15,496 bases of DNA from Pseudomonadota bacterium (GCA_023444765.1 JAEXLY010000295.1:1-15496); one strand, 5' to 3'; shown: positions 6,929 through 14,415, counted from the stretch's first letter. Notes: a model not told the origin generated them from the sequence alone. Program-made: numbers and translations.

Positions 6929-8872
6929 ATGTCCGATCTGTATCCCGTGCCCCAGGCCTTTGCCGCGCAGGCCAACGTCACCCGGGCCGACTACGAGCGC
7001 GACTATGCCGAGTCCGTCCGCGATCCCGACACGTTCTGGGGGCGCATCGCCCAGCGGCTGGAGTGGATGAAGCCGCCGGCGCGCATCCGCGACGTCAGCT
7101 ACGACCGCCAGAACTTCCAGATCCGCTGGTTCGCCGACGGCGAACTCAACGCCAGCGTGAACTGCCTGGACCGCCACCTCGCCGCGCGCGGCGACAAGAC
7201 CGCGTTGATCTTCGAGCCCGACAACCCCGACGACGAGCCGCAGCACATCAGCTATCGCGAGTTGCACGCCCGCGTGTGCCGCCTGGGCAATGCCCTGCGC
7301 CACCTCGGCATCGGCAAGGGCGACCGCGTCACCATCTACCTGCCGATGATCGTCGAGGCCGCGGTGGCGATGCTGGCCTGCGCCCGCATCGGCGCGATCC
7401 ACACGGTGGTGTTCGGCGGCTTCTCCTCGAACTCCATCGCCGACCGCGTCCGCGACAGCGGCGCCAAGCTGATCATCACCGCCGACGAGGGCCTGCGCGG
7501 CGGCAAGAGGGTGCCGCTGAAGGCCAACGTCGACGCCGCGCTCAAGCTGCCGGGTACCACCACGGTCGAAACCGTCGTCGTCGTGCGCCACACCGGCGGC
7601 GCGGTGGACATGCAGATGCCGCGCGACCGCTGGTACGACGCCCTCGTCGAGGGCCAGTCCGACACCTGCGAACCCGAGCGCATGAACGCGGAAGACCCGC
7701 TGTTCATCCTCTACACATCGGGGTCCACCGGCAAGCCCAAGGGCGTGCTGCACACCACCGGCGGCTACCTGCTGTTCGCGTCCTACACGCACGAATGCGT
7801 GTTCGACATCAAGGACGACGACGTCTACTGGTGCACCGCCGACGTGGGCTGGGTGACCGGCCACAGCTACATCGTGTACGGTCCGTTGGCGAACGGCGCG
7901 ACCTCGCTGGTCTTCGAGGGCGTGCCGAGCTATCCGGACGCCTCGCGCTTCTGGCAGGTGATCGACCGGCACCAGGTCAGCATCTTCTACACCGCCCCGA
8001 CCGCGATCCGCGCGCTGATGCGCGAGGGCGAGGAGCCGGTGAGGAAGGCCTCGCGCAAGTCGCTGCGGCTGCTGGGCAGCGTCGGCGAGCCGATCAATCC
8101 CGAAGCGTGGCGCTGGTACTACGACGTGGTCGGCGATGGACGCTGCCCGATCGTCGACACCTGGTGGCAGACCGAAACCGGCGGCATCCTGATCACGCCG
8201 CTGCCCGGCGCGGTCGACGCCAAGCCCGGTTCGGCGACCAAGCCGTTCTTCGGCGTGCAGCCGGCGATCGTCGATGCCGCAGGCAACATCCTGGAGGGCG
8301 AGTGCGAGGGCAACCTGGTCCTGCTCGATTCCTGGCCGGGCCAGATGCGCACCGTCTACGGCGACGACCAGCGCTTCTTCGACACCTACTTCTCCACCTA
8401 TCCGGGCATGTACTTCACCGGCGACGGCGCCCGCCGCGACGCCGACGGCTATTACTGGATCACCGGCCGCGTGGACGACGTGATCAACGTGTCCGGCCAC
8501 CGCATCGGCACCGCCGAGGTCGAGAGCGCGCTGGTGCTGCATCCGAAGGTGGCCGAGGCCGCGGTGGTGGGCTTCCCGCACGACGTCAAGGGCCAGGGCA
8601 TCTACGCCTACGTGACCCTGGTGGCGGGCGAGGTCGAGAGCGACGAACTGCTCAAGGAACTGGTGGCGCACGTGCGCAAGGAGATCGGGCCGATCGCCTC
8701 GCCCGACTTCCTGCAGTGGGCGCCGGGGCTGCCGAAGACGCGTTCGGGCAAGATCATGCGCCGCATCCTGCGCAAGATCGCCGAGAATGCGCCAGACCAG
8801 CTGGGCGACACCAGTACCCTGGCCGACCCGTCGGTCGTGGACTCGCTGGTGAAGAACCGCCACGGCGCCTAG
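6929..8872 (+). CDS. acs: Acetyl-CoA synthetase (AMP-forming), 647 aa
   Basis: Catalyses acetate + ATP + CoA to acetyl-CoA + AMP + PPi in the cytoplasm, the high-affinity route of acetate assimilation. Visible family features are the N-terminal Acs domain (YERDYAESVRDPDTFWG), the P-loop YTSGSTGKPKG (Y262-G272), WWQTETGG, TGDGARRDADGYYWITGR (R514) and the hinge VDDVINVSGHRIGTAEVE. PKTRSGKIMRRILRK carries the catalytic lysine K608, equivalent to K609 of the Salmonella and E. coli enzymes, which Pat acetylates to switch the enzyme off. Length is normal for the family (about 650). The ATG is nine bases after GGAGGG. A response regulator starts 82 bp downstream on the same strand, and the DUF294 gene is divergent. 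Regulation by that CrbR-like protein and by the Pat-like acetyltransferase at the right edge is likely. Confidence 0.98.
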   Translation: MSDLYPVPQAFAAQANVTRADYERDYAESVRDPDTFWGRIAQRLEWMKPPARIRDVSYDRQNFQIRWFADGELNASVNCLDRHLAARGDKTALIFEPDNPDDEPQHISYRELHARVCRLGNALRHLGIGKGDRVTIYLPMIVEAAVAMLACARIGAIHTVVFGGFSSNSIADRVRDSGAKLIITADEGLRGGKRVPLKANVDAALKLPGTTTVETVVVVRHTGGAVDMQMPRDRWYDALVEGQSDTCEPERMNAEDPLFILYTSGSTGKPKGVLHTTGGYLLFASYTHECVFDIKDDDVYWCTADVGWVTGHSYIVYGPLANGATSLVFEGVPSYPDASRFWQVIDRHQVSIFYTAPTAIRALMREGEEPVRKASRKSLRLLGSVGEPINPEAWRWYYDVVGDGRCPIVDTWWQTETGGILITPLPGAVDAKPGSATKPFFGVQPAIVDAAGNILEGECEGNLVLLDSWPGQMRTVYGDDQRFFDTYFSTYPGMYFTGDGARRDADGYYWITGRVDDVINVSGHRIGTAEVESALVLHPKVAEAAVVGFPHDVKGQGIYAYVTLVAGEVESDELLKELVAHVRKEIGPIASPDFLQWAPGLPKTRSGKIMRRILRKIAENAPDQLGDTSTLADPSVVDSLVKNRHGA

Positions 8873-8954
8873 GCGCCGCGGGCGGTACGAGACCCGGGCG
8901 CCGGCGCCGGCCGGCACCACAGCATCCGTTCCGCAGGAGGCGGAACTCCCCCGC

Positions 8955-9626
8955 ATGACGACGATCCTGGTTGCCGACGACCACCCCCTGTTCCGCGAGG
9001 CCCTGCGCGGCGTGGTGGGGCGCAACGTCCCGGGCGCCGAGCTGCACGAGGCCGACAACGCCGACGCCCTGTACGCCATGGCCGACGCCCACCCCGATGC
9101 CGACCTGTTGCTGCTCGACCTGAACATGCCCGGCGCCCAGGGCTTCAGCGCCCTGGTGCACCTGCGCGGCCTGCACCCGCAGTTGCCGGTGGTGATGGTG
9201 TCCGCGCGCGAGGAGCCGGCCGTGGTCCGGCGCGCGCTCGACCACGGTGCGATGGGCTTCATTCCCAAGTCCTCCAATGCCGAGGCGCTGGGCGCCGCAT
9301 TGCGCCGCGTGCTGGATGGCGACCGCTTCGTGCCCGACATCGCCGGCGCCGCGCCGCAGACCACGCAGGACGAGCACGACATCGCCGCGCGCATCCGCGA
9401 GCTGACCCCGCAGCAGTTCCGGGTGCTGCAGATGCTCGGCTCCGGCAAGCTCAACAAGCAGATCGGCTACGAGCTGGGCGTGTCGGAAGCGACCATCAAG
9501 GCGCACATGAGCGCGATCCTGCGCAAGCTGGGCGCGTCCAACCGCACCCAGGCGGTGCTGATGGCCGGGCGGCTGTCGGTCGACCCCGAGCAGGTGGTGC
9601 CGCTGGAGGAGGATGCCGGCGACTGA
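8955..9626 (+). CDS. crbR: LuxR/FixJ-type response regulator, CrbR-like, 223 aa
   Basis: The N-terminal receiver domain has the acidic pair D8-D9, the phosphoacceptor D55 (LLLLDLNMPG), a switch Ser in VVMVSARE and the conserved Lys in GFIPKSS. The C-terminal LuxR helix-turn-helix reads ELTPQQFRVLQMLGSGKLNKQIGYELGVSEATIKAHMSAI in continuous pieces (about 152-195). Together they mark a NarL/FixJ-family DNA-binding activator. Its position between acs and a symporter-type hybrid kinase identifies it as the probable CrbR (ErdR, AcsR-like) partner that turns on acs. Family membership is certain; the CrbR name is by context. The only ribosome binding site, AGGAGG at 8935-8940, is 14 bases from the ATG, an unusually long spacing, yet no other in-frame start fits because the receiver begins at residue 4. 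It could share an mRNA with acs. Confidence 0.9.
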   Translation: MTTILVADDHPLFREALRGVVGRNVPGAELHEADNADALYAMADAHPDADLLLLDLNMPGAQGFSALVHLRGLHPQLPVVMVSAREEPAVVRRALDHGAMGFIPKSSNAEALGAALRRVLDGDRFVPDIAGAAPQTTQDEHDIAARIRELTPQQFRVLQMLGSGKLNKQIGYELGVSEATIKAHMSAILRKLGASNRTQAVLMAGRLSVDPEQVVPLEEDAGD

Positions 9627-9650
9627 GCCGGTCCGGCCGGATGCCGTGCC

Positions 9651-12600
9651 TCAGGCGTTGGCGTCGGCGCGCCGCTGCGCGGTCAGGAAGGCGCGCAGCG
9701 AGGCCGGTTTCACCGGTTTGGTCAGGACCCGGTAACCGCGCTGGCGCGCGGCCTGCTTGAGCGCGTCGCTGCCGTCGGCCGTCAGCAGTGCCCCGGGGAT
9801 CGGGCGCCCAGCCGCCGCGCGCAGCGCGTCGAGCGTGTCCAGGCCGTCGAGACGGTCGTGCAGGTGGTAGTCCACCAGCAGCACGTCGGGCGCCTGCGCC
9901 ACCTTCGCCAGCGCCTCGTCCACCGTGGTGGCGAGCACCGTCGGCACCTGCCAGCGCGACAGCAGGGCCTCCATCCCCGACAGGATGTCGCGGTCGTTGT
10001 CCACGCACAGCACGGTCAGCCCCTGCAGGTCCTGGTCGATGTGCATGCGCGGGGCTTCGGGCTGCGCGGCCGGCGCGGTGCCGCGCGGAACCACGATCGA
10101 GAACATGCTGCCGCGCCCGACCACCGAGCGCGCGTCCAACGCATGCCCGAGCAGGCGCGAGATGCGCTGGCAGATCGACAGGCCCAGCCCCATGCCGCGT
10201 CCGTCCCAGTCGAACGGCTGCTCGTAGCGGTGGAACTCGTTGTAGATCTGGCGCATGTGGTGCTCGGGGATGCCGGGCCCCGAATCCCAGACCTGCAGCG
10301 CGACCTGGTCGCCGCGCGGGCGCGCGGCCAGCACCACGCGCCCGCGCGGCGTGTAGCGCAGTGCGTTGGCGATGAAGTTCTGCAGCACCCGGCGCAGCAG
10401 CCGCCGGTCGCTGCGCACCGGCAGGCTCGGCGCATGCACGCGGATGCCGATGGTGCGCGCCGCGGCCATCGGCGCGTACTGTGCGGCGAGTTCGCGCAGC
10501 AGGGCGCCGGCGTCGAAGTCGGTGATCTCCGGCTGCAGCTTGCCGGCATCCAGGCGCGAGACGTCGAGCAGGCCGTCGAGCAGTTCCTCGGCGGCACGCA
10601 GCGCGGTGTCCACCCGCTCGGCCAGGTGCGCCTGTTCCTGCGGCTCGGTGCTCTCGCGCAGCGCCGAGGTGAACAGGCGCGCGGCGTTGAGCGGCTGCAG
10701 CACGTCGTGGCTGACGGCGGTGAGGAAGCGCGAGCGCGACTCCTGCGCGGTTTCGGCCTCGCGCGTACGCTCCGCCACGCGCTGCTCGAGGTGCTCGTTG
10801 ATCTCGCGCAGCTCGCGCTCGGCGCGCTTGTAGTCGGTGACGTCGCTGTAGCTGGTGGCGTATCCGCCGCCCGGCAGCGGCTGGCCGCGCAGCTCCAGCA
10901 CCTGGCCGTTGGCGCGTACGCGCTCGCTCACGTGCGCCGAACCGGCGCGCATGTAGCCGATGCGCTTGTCCACCTCGGCCTCGATCTCGTCCGGCCCCAG
11001 CGGACCGAGCTCGCCGCGCTGGGCGTTGTAGCGGATCAGGTCGGCGACCGGGCGGCCGATGTAGAGCATGCCGTCCGGGTAGTCGAACAGCTGCTGGTAA
11101 CGGCGGTTCCAGGCGACCAGGCACATGTCGCTGTCGACCACGCTCACGCCCTGGTCGATGTTCTCCAGGGTGTTGGACAGGATCTCGCGGTTGAAGCGCA
11201 GCTCCTGCCCGGCCTCGTCGAGCACCGCCACGACCTCGCCGACCTCCATGCCCGAACCCTTGAGCACGCTGGTGAGCACCAGGCGCGCCGAGGCCGCGCC
11301 CACCGCCGCGGCCAGCAGGCGTTCGGTGAACTGCACCCAGCTGCGGTCGGCGCGCGCCTGCGGCTGCAGTTCCTGGCCCACCTCGTGCGCATGCTGGCGG
11401 AAGGCCCGCTGCGCGGTGCGCTCGCCGACGATGCGGCTGGCCAGCACCTGCAGGTCGCCGAGGGTGACGTTGCCCTTCCACTCGCCGGCCGACAGCGCGC
11501 TGCGCTCGGCGTAGGGGTCGAGGAAGGGCGCCGCGCGCAACCTTTCGTCGAGGTTCGGGCGCCAGCGTGCCGAAACCAGCAGCAGCGCGCCGACGTTGGC
11601 CAGCAACGACCAGAAGGTGCCGTGGGTCAGCGGATCCCAGCCCCATAGCCCGAACAGCTGGCGCGGGCGCAGCCAGTGGATTCCGAACGGCCCGTCGCGC
11701 AGCCAGGCCGGATCGAACCAGCCGGCGTCGGTGAGCGTCGGCAACAGCAGCGTGTACAGCCACACGGTGAAGCCGATCAGCAGGCCGACCTCGGCCCCGC
11801 GGCGGCTTGCGCCGTGCCAGTACAGGCCGCCGATCAGCGCCGGAGCGAACTGCGCCACCGCGGCGAACGACATCAGCCCGAACGAGGCCAGCGACGCGTC
11901 GCTGCCGCTGGCGCGGTAATAACCCCAGGCCAGGCCAGCGATGCAGACGATGGCGATGCGCCGGATCCACAGCACGGTCGAGGCCACGTCGCCGCCGTGG
12001 CGCTCGGCCCAGCCGCGCCGCAGCAGCAGCGGCATCACCAGGTCGTTGCTCACCATCGTCGCCAGCGCCACGCTCGCCACGATGACCATGCCGGTGGCGG
12101 CGGAGAAGCCGCCGATGTAGGCCAGCAGCGCCAGCGTGTCGCGCTGTTCGGCCAGCGGCAGCGCCAGCACGTAGCTGTCCGGCGCGACCTGCGGCGTGGC
12201 GCCGAACAGCACCATGCCCGCGCTGGCGATCGGCACCACCATCAGGGTCACGATGACCAGGTAGCCGCCGAACATCCAGCGCGCGCGGCGGATGTCGGCA
12301 ACGTTGCCGCATTCGACAATGGCCACGTGGAACTGGCGGGGCAGGCAGAAGATCGCCGCGAACGCGAGCAGGCACTGTGCGGCGAAGCCGACCGGCGGGG
12401 CCACGTCGACCAGGGCGCGGGTCGCGGCCATGTAGTCGATGTCGCGCGCACCCAGCCAGCGGCTCGCGAACAGCCCGACCGCCACCAGCGCCACCAGCTT
12501 GACCAGGGATTCGAGCGCGACCGCGAGCATCATGCCGGGGCGGTGTTCGGTGGCATCGACCTGGCGCGTACCGAACAGGATTGCGAACAGCGCCATCAGC

Positions 12601-13094
12601 GCGGCCACGTACAGTGCCGGATCGCCCAGCGCCGGTCCGTCGGGATCCTGCCCGGCGAGCACCCCCAGGCTGATGGCGACCGCCTTGTACTGCAGGGCAA
12701 GGTAGGGCACCGCGGCGATCAGCGCGATGGTGGCCACCAGCGCCGCCAGCGGCTGCGAGCGGCCGAAGCGCGAGGCGATGAAGTCCGCGATCGAGACCGT
12801 GTTCTGGCTCTGCGCCACCCGCGCCATGCGCTCCAGGATCCGCCAGCCGAACAGCAGCAGCAGCAGCGGGCCGAGGTAGATCGGCACGTAGCCCAGGCCC
12901 GACCGCACCGCGGTGCCGACCGCGCCGTAGAAGGTCCAGGACGAGCAGTACACCGCCAGGGCCAGGCTGTAGACCAGCGGCCGCATCCAAGGGCGCTGCG
13001 GATACAGCGGGTAGCGGTCGCCGATCCACGCCACCGTGAACAGCAGCGCGGCGTAGCCGACCGACACCAGCAGCAGGACCCAGCCCGGCAGCAT
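9651..13094 (-). CDS. crbS: Hybrid sensor histidine kinase with SLC5 symporter-like input domain, CrbS-like, 1147 aa
   Basis: Domain order: an SSS/SLC5 membrane domain of about 13 helices (1-510), a helical linker matching the position of a STAC domain (about 540-615), a PAS domain (about 636-755) and a coiled coil (755-785). Then come HisKA with the phosphoacceptor H796 (SHDVLQPLNAARL), HATPase with N box LQNFIANALRY, G1 DSGPGIP and G2 GRGMGLGLS, and a C-terminal receiver (D1032, D1075, T1105, K1126). This is the CrbS/MxtR architecture, which senses acetate-related state and controls acs through CrbR. The gene is convergent with the crbR-like gene, with 24 bp between stops. I chose the ATG at 13092-13094 because the SSS domain starts there (MLPGWVLLLVSVGYAALL) and GGGGGAGGG lies just upstream. 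The frame is open 624 bp farther, but that part is intergenic repeat. Whether the membrane domain transports or only senses is unknown. Confidence 0.93.
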   Translation of the reverse strand: MLPGWVLLLVSVGYAALLFTVAWIGDRYPLYPQRPWMRPLVYSLALAVYCSSWTFYGAVGTAVRSGLGYVPIYLGPLLLLLFGWRILERMARVAQSQNTVSIADFIASRFGRSQPLAALVATIALIAAVPYLALQYKAVAISLGVLAGQDPDGPALGDPALYVAALMALFAILFGTRQVDATEHRPGMMLAVALESLVKLVALVAVGLFASRWLGARDIDYMAATRALVDVAPPVGFAAQCLLAFAAIFCLPRQFHVAIVECGNVADIRRARWMFGGYLVIVTLMVVPIASAGMVLFGATPQVAPDSYVLALPLAEQRDTLALLAYIGGFSAATGMVIVASVALATMVSNDLVMPLLLRRGWAERHGGDVASTVLWIRRIAIVCIAGLAWGYYRASGSDASLASFGLMSFAAVAQFAPALIGGLYWHGASRRGAEVGLLIGFTVWLYTLLLPTLTDAGWFDPAWLRDGPFGIHWLRPRQLFGLWGWDPLTHGTFWSLLANVGALLLVSARWRPNLDERLRAAPFLDPYAERSALSAGEWKGNVTLGDLQVLASRIVGERTAQRAFRQHAHEVGQELQPQARADRSWVQFTERLLAAAVGAASARLVLTSVLKGSGMEVGEVVAVLDEAGQELRFNREILSNTLENIDQGVSVVDSDMCLVAWNRRYQQLFDYPDGMLYIGRPVADLIRYNAQRGELGPLGPDEIEAEVDKRIGYMRAGSAHVSERVRANGQVLELRGQPLPGGGYATSYSDVTDYKRAERELREINEHLEQRVAERTREAETAQESRSRFLTAVSHDVLQPLNAARLFTSALRESTEPQEQAHLAERVDTALRAAEELLDGLLDVSRLDAGKLQPEITDFDAGALLRELAAQYAPMAAARTIGIRVHAPSLPVRSDRRLLRRVLQNFIANALRYTPRGRVVLAARPRGDQVALQVWDSGPGIPEHHMRQIYNEFHRYEQPFDWDGRGMGLGLSICQRISRLLGHALDARSVVGRGSMFSIVVPRGTAPAAQPEAPRMHIDQDLQGLTVLCVDNDRDILSGMEALLSRWQVPTVLATTVDEALAKVAQAPDVLLVDYHLHDRLDGLDTLDALRAAAGRPIPGALLTADGSDALKQAARQRGYRVLTKPVKPASLRAFLTAQRRADANA

Positions 13095-13123
13095 CCGCCC
13101 TCCCCCGATTGATGCGCGCTGGG

Positions 13124-13129
13124 AGTGTA
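13124..13129 (-). promoter_or_regulatory. Candidate -10 element (TACACT) for the kinase gene
   Basis: On the minus strand TACACT lies 29 bases before the kinase ATG in otherwise GC-rich DNA. No good -35 is present; the -35 position would fall inside the first intergenic repeat unit, which starts at 13136. Confidence 0.3.
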
Positions 13130-13135
13130 GCGCGG

Positions 13136-13431
13136 GCGGTCCCCGGGCTGCGGGCGTCGGCGCCCCCGCCCCAGCCCTCCCTCCGCGCGCGAGGGAGGAG
13201 CGGGACCACAGGCGTGGTGGCACGCGCACCGAAAGGGCGACACGGGAGGAGATCGCGTGCGGAAGGACGACATGCCCGAGCCCGCGGCGGTCCGCGGCTG
13301 CGGGCGTCGGCGGCCCCCGCCCCAGGCCTCTCCTCGCGCGCGAGGGAGGGAGCGGGACCACAGGCGTCGTGGCACGCGCACTGAAAGGGCGACACGGGAG
13401 GAGATCGCGTGCGAAGCACGGCATGCCCGAG
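13136..13431. repeat. Two tandem copies of a 145-bp intergenic repeat (period 151)
   Basis: Unit 1 (13136-13280) and unit 2 (13287-13431) align over their full length with a modest number of substitutions and small indels, for example in the shared blocks GCTGCGGGCGTCGG, AGCGGGACCACAGGCGT and GAAAGGGCGACACGGGAGGA. Unit 1 has a perfect hairpin, CCTCCCTC at 13176-13183 and GAGGGAGG at 13191-13198 with a CG-alternating loop; in unit 2 the same hairpin is less perfect. Both copies keep all frames accidentally open, which artificially lengthens the kinase reading frame. The units look like a dispersed intergenic family in this lineage, but only these copies can be seen here. Confidence 0.85.
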
Positions 13432-13571
13432 CGACAGCAGGACGGCGGTGCGAGGGGGAGCGTGCGGGGGTAGCGGGATGCGGTAGCGGGATGGGCAGGG
13501 ATGGTCCGGGTACCAACACCTCGCCCTTTGCGGAGGAGGCGGACCGCGCAGCCTGTCCGGTGGCTCCTGCT
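13432..13571. other. Gene-free spacer with a short direct repeat
   Basis: This is part of the gene-free stretch 13095-13748. No coding signal or ribosome binding site is convincing. GGTAGCGGGATG occurs at 13469-13480 and again at 13482-13493, a two-copy tandem repeat of period 13. Apart from this I see nothing in it. Confidence 0.5.
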
Positions 13572-13595
13572 CCCTCCCCCGCCCGCGGGGGAGGG
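13572..13595. repeat. REP-like GC hairpin
   Basis: CCCTCCCCCGC (13572-13582) is the exact reverse complement of GCGGGGGAGGG (13585-13595) with only two bases between. It is followed by GCCGGGGTGGGGGC, a tail often seen beside such hairpins in xanthomonad-type genomes. It lacks a U-run and is more like a repetitive extragenic palindrome than a terminator. Confidence 0.6.
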
Positions 13596-13660
13596 CCGGG
13601 GTGGGGGCGGGCGGAGCGAGGACAGCCGGGCGCCACCGCCAGTGATGCCGCCAGAAGCAG

Positions 13661-13684
13661 AAAACCCGCCTTGCGGCGGGCTTT
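13661..13684 (-). terminator. Rho-independent terminator of the rpmB-rpmG operon
   Basis: On the minus strand, GCCCGCC-GCAA-GGCGGG is followed by TTTT and then CTGC. The arms are 13665-13670 and 13675-13680 with a stable GCAA-type tetraloop. It lies about 70 bases past the rpmG stop codon. Reading the plus strand it would end in CTTTCT, so it may act weakly in both directions. Confidence 0.75.
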
Positions 13685-13692
13685 CTCCTGGC

Positions 13693-13710
13693 CCCCCGCT
13701 TTCGCGGGGG
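13693..13710. repeat. REP-like hairpin CCCCCGC-TTTC-GCGGGGG
   Basis: Perfect 7-bp arms (13693-13699 and 13704-13710) surround TTTC, followed by TGACG. This is the pattern of the common proteobacterial dispersed palindrome that gives spurious PAFAGxT peptides when translated, and here the plus strand indeed reads WPPAFAGVT. It lies between rpmG and its terminator. Confidence 0.65.
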
Positions 13711-13752
13711 TGACGCAATGTCAGCTGCGCTGCACGCAGGTCATTGCGTCAC
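13710..13752 (-). repeat. Inverted repeat overlapping the rpmG stop codon
   Basis: GTGACGCAATG at 13710-13720 and CATTGCGTCAC at 13742-13752 are exact 11-base reverse complements, and an inner CTGCG/CGCAG pair (13725-13729 and 13735-13739) can extend the fold. The outer arm covers the rpmG stop codon, so the end of the coding region would be in a stem. It may protect the 3' end of the mRNA. The role is not known. Confidence 0.6.
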
Positions 13753-13913
13753 TTGATCTTGCCTTCCTTGTAGACCACGTGCTTGCGGACGACGGGATCG
13801 TACTTCTTGATCTCCATCTTGCCGGGCGTGTTCTTCTTGTTCTTGTCCGTGGTGTAGAAGTGGCCGGTGTTGGCCGACGAAATCAGGCGGATCTTGTCGC
13901 GCTTGGATGCCAT
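13749..13913 (-). CDS. rpmG: 50S ribosomal protein L33 (bL33), 54 aa
   Basis: The minus-strand translation begins MASKRDKIRLISSANTGHFY and continues TTDKNKKNTPGKMEIKKYDP with a basic end, KHVVYKEGKIK. This is a textbook bL33 of normal length. It lacks the CxxC zinc-binding pairs, so it is the cysteine-free (C-minus) type. The start at 13911-13913 is 13 bp after the rpmB stop with GGAG nine bases upstream, so the two genes form the usual rpmB-rpmG operon. A hairpin and terminator follow. Confidence 0.97.
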   Translation of the reverse strand: MASKRDKIRLISSANTGHFYTTDKNKKNTPGKMEIKKYDPVVRKHVVYKEGKIK

Positions 13914-13926
13914 GACTTGGGACTCC

Positions 13927-14163
13927 TCAGACCTTCTCGCCGCGCTTGCGCAGGTCGGCGAGCACGGCGTCGATGCCGTTCTTGTCGATGGTGCGCAGGG
14001 CAGCCGTGGAAACGCGCAGCTTCACCCAGCGGTTCTCGCTGGCGACCCAGAACCGGCGCTCGTGCAGGTTGGGCATGAAGCGGCGGCGGGTTTTGTTCAT
14101 CGCGTGCGACACGTTGTTGCCGGTCGTCGTACGCTTGCCGGTGACTTGGCAGACTCGGGACAT
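13927..14163 (-). CDS. rpmB: 50S ribosomal protein L28 (bL28), 78 aa
   Basis: The protein reads MSRVCQVTGKRTTTGNNVSH at the start, then AMNKTRRRFMPNLHERRFWV, and ends DLRKRGEKV, which is diagnostic for bL28. It has the normal length of 78 residues. The ATG at 14161-14163 has GAGG six bases upstream. The frame stays open upstream to 14382, but that part is the untranslated leader. It is the first gene of the rpmB-rpmG operon, driven by the promoter at 14354-14382. Confidence 0.97.
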   Translation of the reverse strand: MSRVCQVTGKRTTTGNNVSHAMNKTRRRFMPNLHERRFWVASENRWVKLRVSTAALRTIDKNGIDAVLADLRKRGEKV

Positions 14164-14353
14164 TGCACACCTCGAAAGTGTCATGGTGCCCCCCTTGGCC
14201 AGGGAGGCGGCGGCCCCGGCGGGCGCGACCGGAAGGGGTCGTGCCTGCCACGCGTTGCGGGTACTGGTCGCTGGGCGGGGTGGCGGGCGGAAAGCGCGTG
14301 TCCGGCCGGTCCGTGCCCGGGACCATGGAGCGTCCGGGCGCAGCGAGCCGGGC

Positions 14354-14382
14354 ATTATGCCTGCCGGGCGCCCTGTGGACAA
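14354..14382 (-). promoter_or_regulatory. Sigma-70 promoter for rpmB-rpmG
   Basis: On the minus strand TTGTCC (-35, plus-strand positions 14377-14382) and CATAAT (-10, positions 14354-14359) are separated by exactly 17 bases. CATAAT matches the consensus at five of six positions and lies within the small palindrome GGCATTATGCC (14351-14361). The predicted start near 14346 gives a leader of about 180 bases before rpmB. Confidence 0.7.
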
Positions 14383-14385
14383 GTC

Positions 14386-14409
14386 TGCGCCCCGGGGTCC
14401 CGGGGCGCA
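14386..14409 (-). terminator. Strong hairpin after the acetyltransferase gene
   Basis: TGCGCCCCGGG at 14386-14396 pairs exactly with the 11 bases at 14399-14409 around a 2-bp centre. It starts about 7 bases past the stop codon of the upstream minus-strand gene and directly precedes the rpmB -35. There is no U-run after it (GACTTGTCC), so termination may be inefficient. Confidence 0.45.
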
Positions 14410-14415
14410 CCCGGA

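Noticed and set aside
4704..7070. Plus-strand reading frame of 788 codons opposite the exonuclease and DUF294 genes
   Set aside because: It overlaps two recognisable genes on the other strand and the acs start, and shows no family motif.
8864..8877. GGCGCC-TA-GGCGCC palindrome at the acs stop as a terminator
   Set aside because: It has a 2-base centre, short arms and no U-run; such GC palindromes arise easily here and the first half encodes the last Acs codons.
6698..9457. Minus-strand reading frame of 919 codons opposite acs and the regulator
   Set aside because: It is antisense to two genes with unmistakable motifs and has only low-complexity composition.
9627..9650. Convergent terminator between regulator and kinase
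   Set aside because: The 24-bp gap contains only short CCGG-type symmetry, too small for a stable stem and with no U-run on either strand.
9496..13419. Alternative minus-strand frame (1307 codons) within the kinase gene
   Set aside because: It is a frame-shifted shadow, Arg/Ala/Gly/Pro-rich, with none of the kinase motifs that the accepted frame shows.
13136..13431. CRISPR array
   Set aside because: Only two long, diverged tandem units with no short identical repeats or unique spacers; an intergenic repeat explains them.
14374..14382. DnaA-box-like TGTGGACAA upstream of rpmB
   Set aside because: It is a single box with a mismatch to the consensus, and the same bases serve as the rpmB -35 region; no cluster of boxes or AT-rich region suggests an origin.
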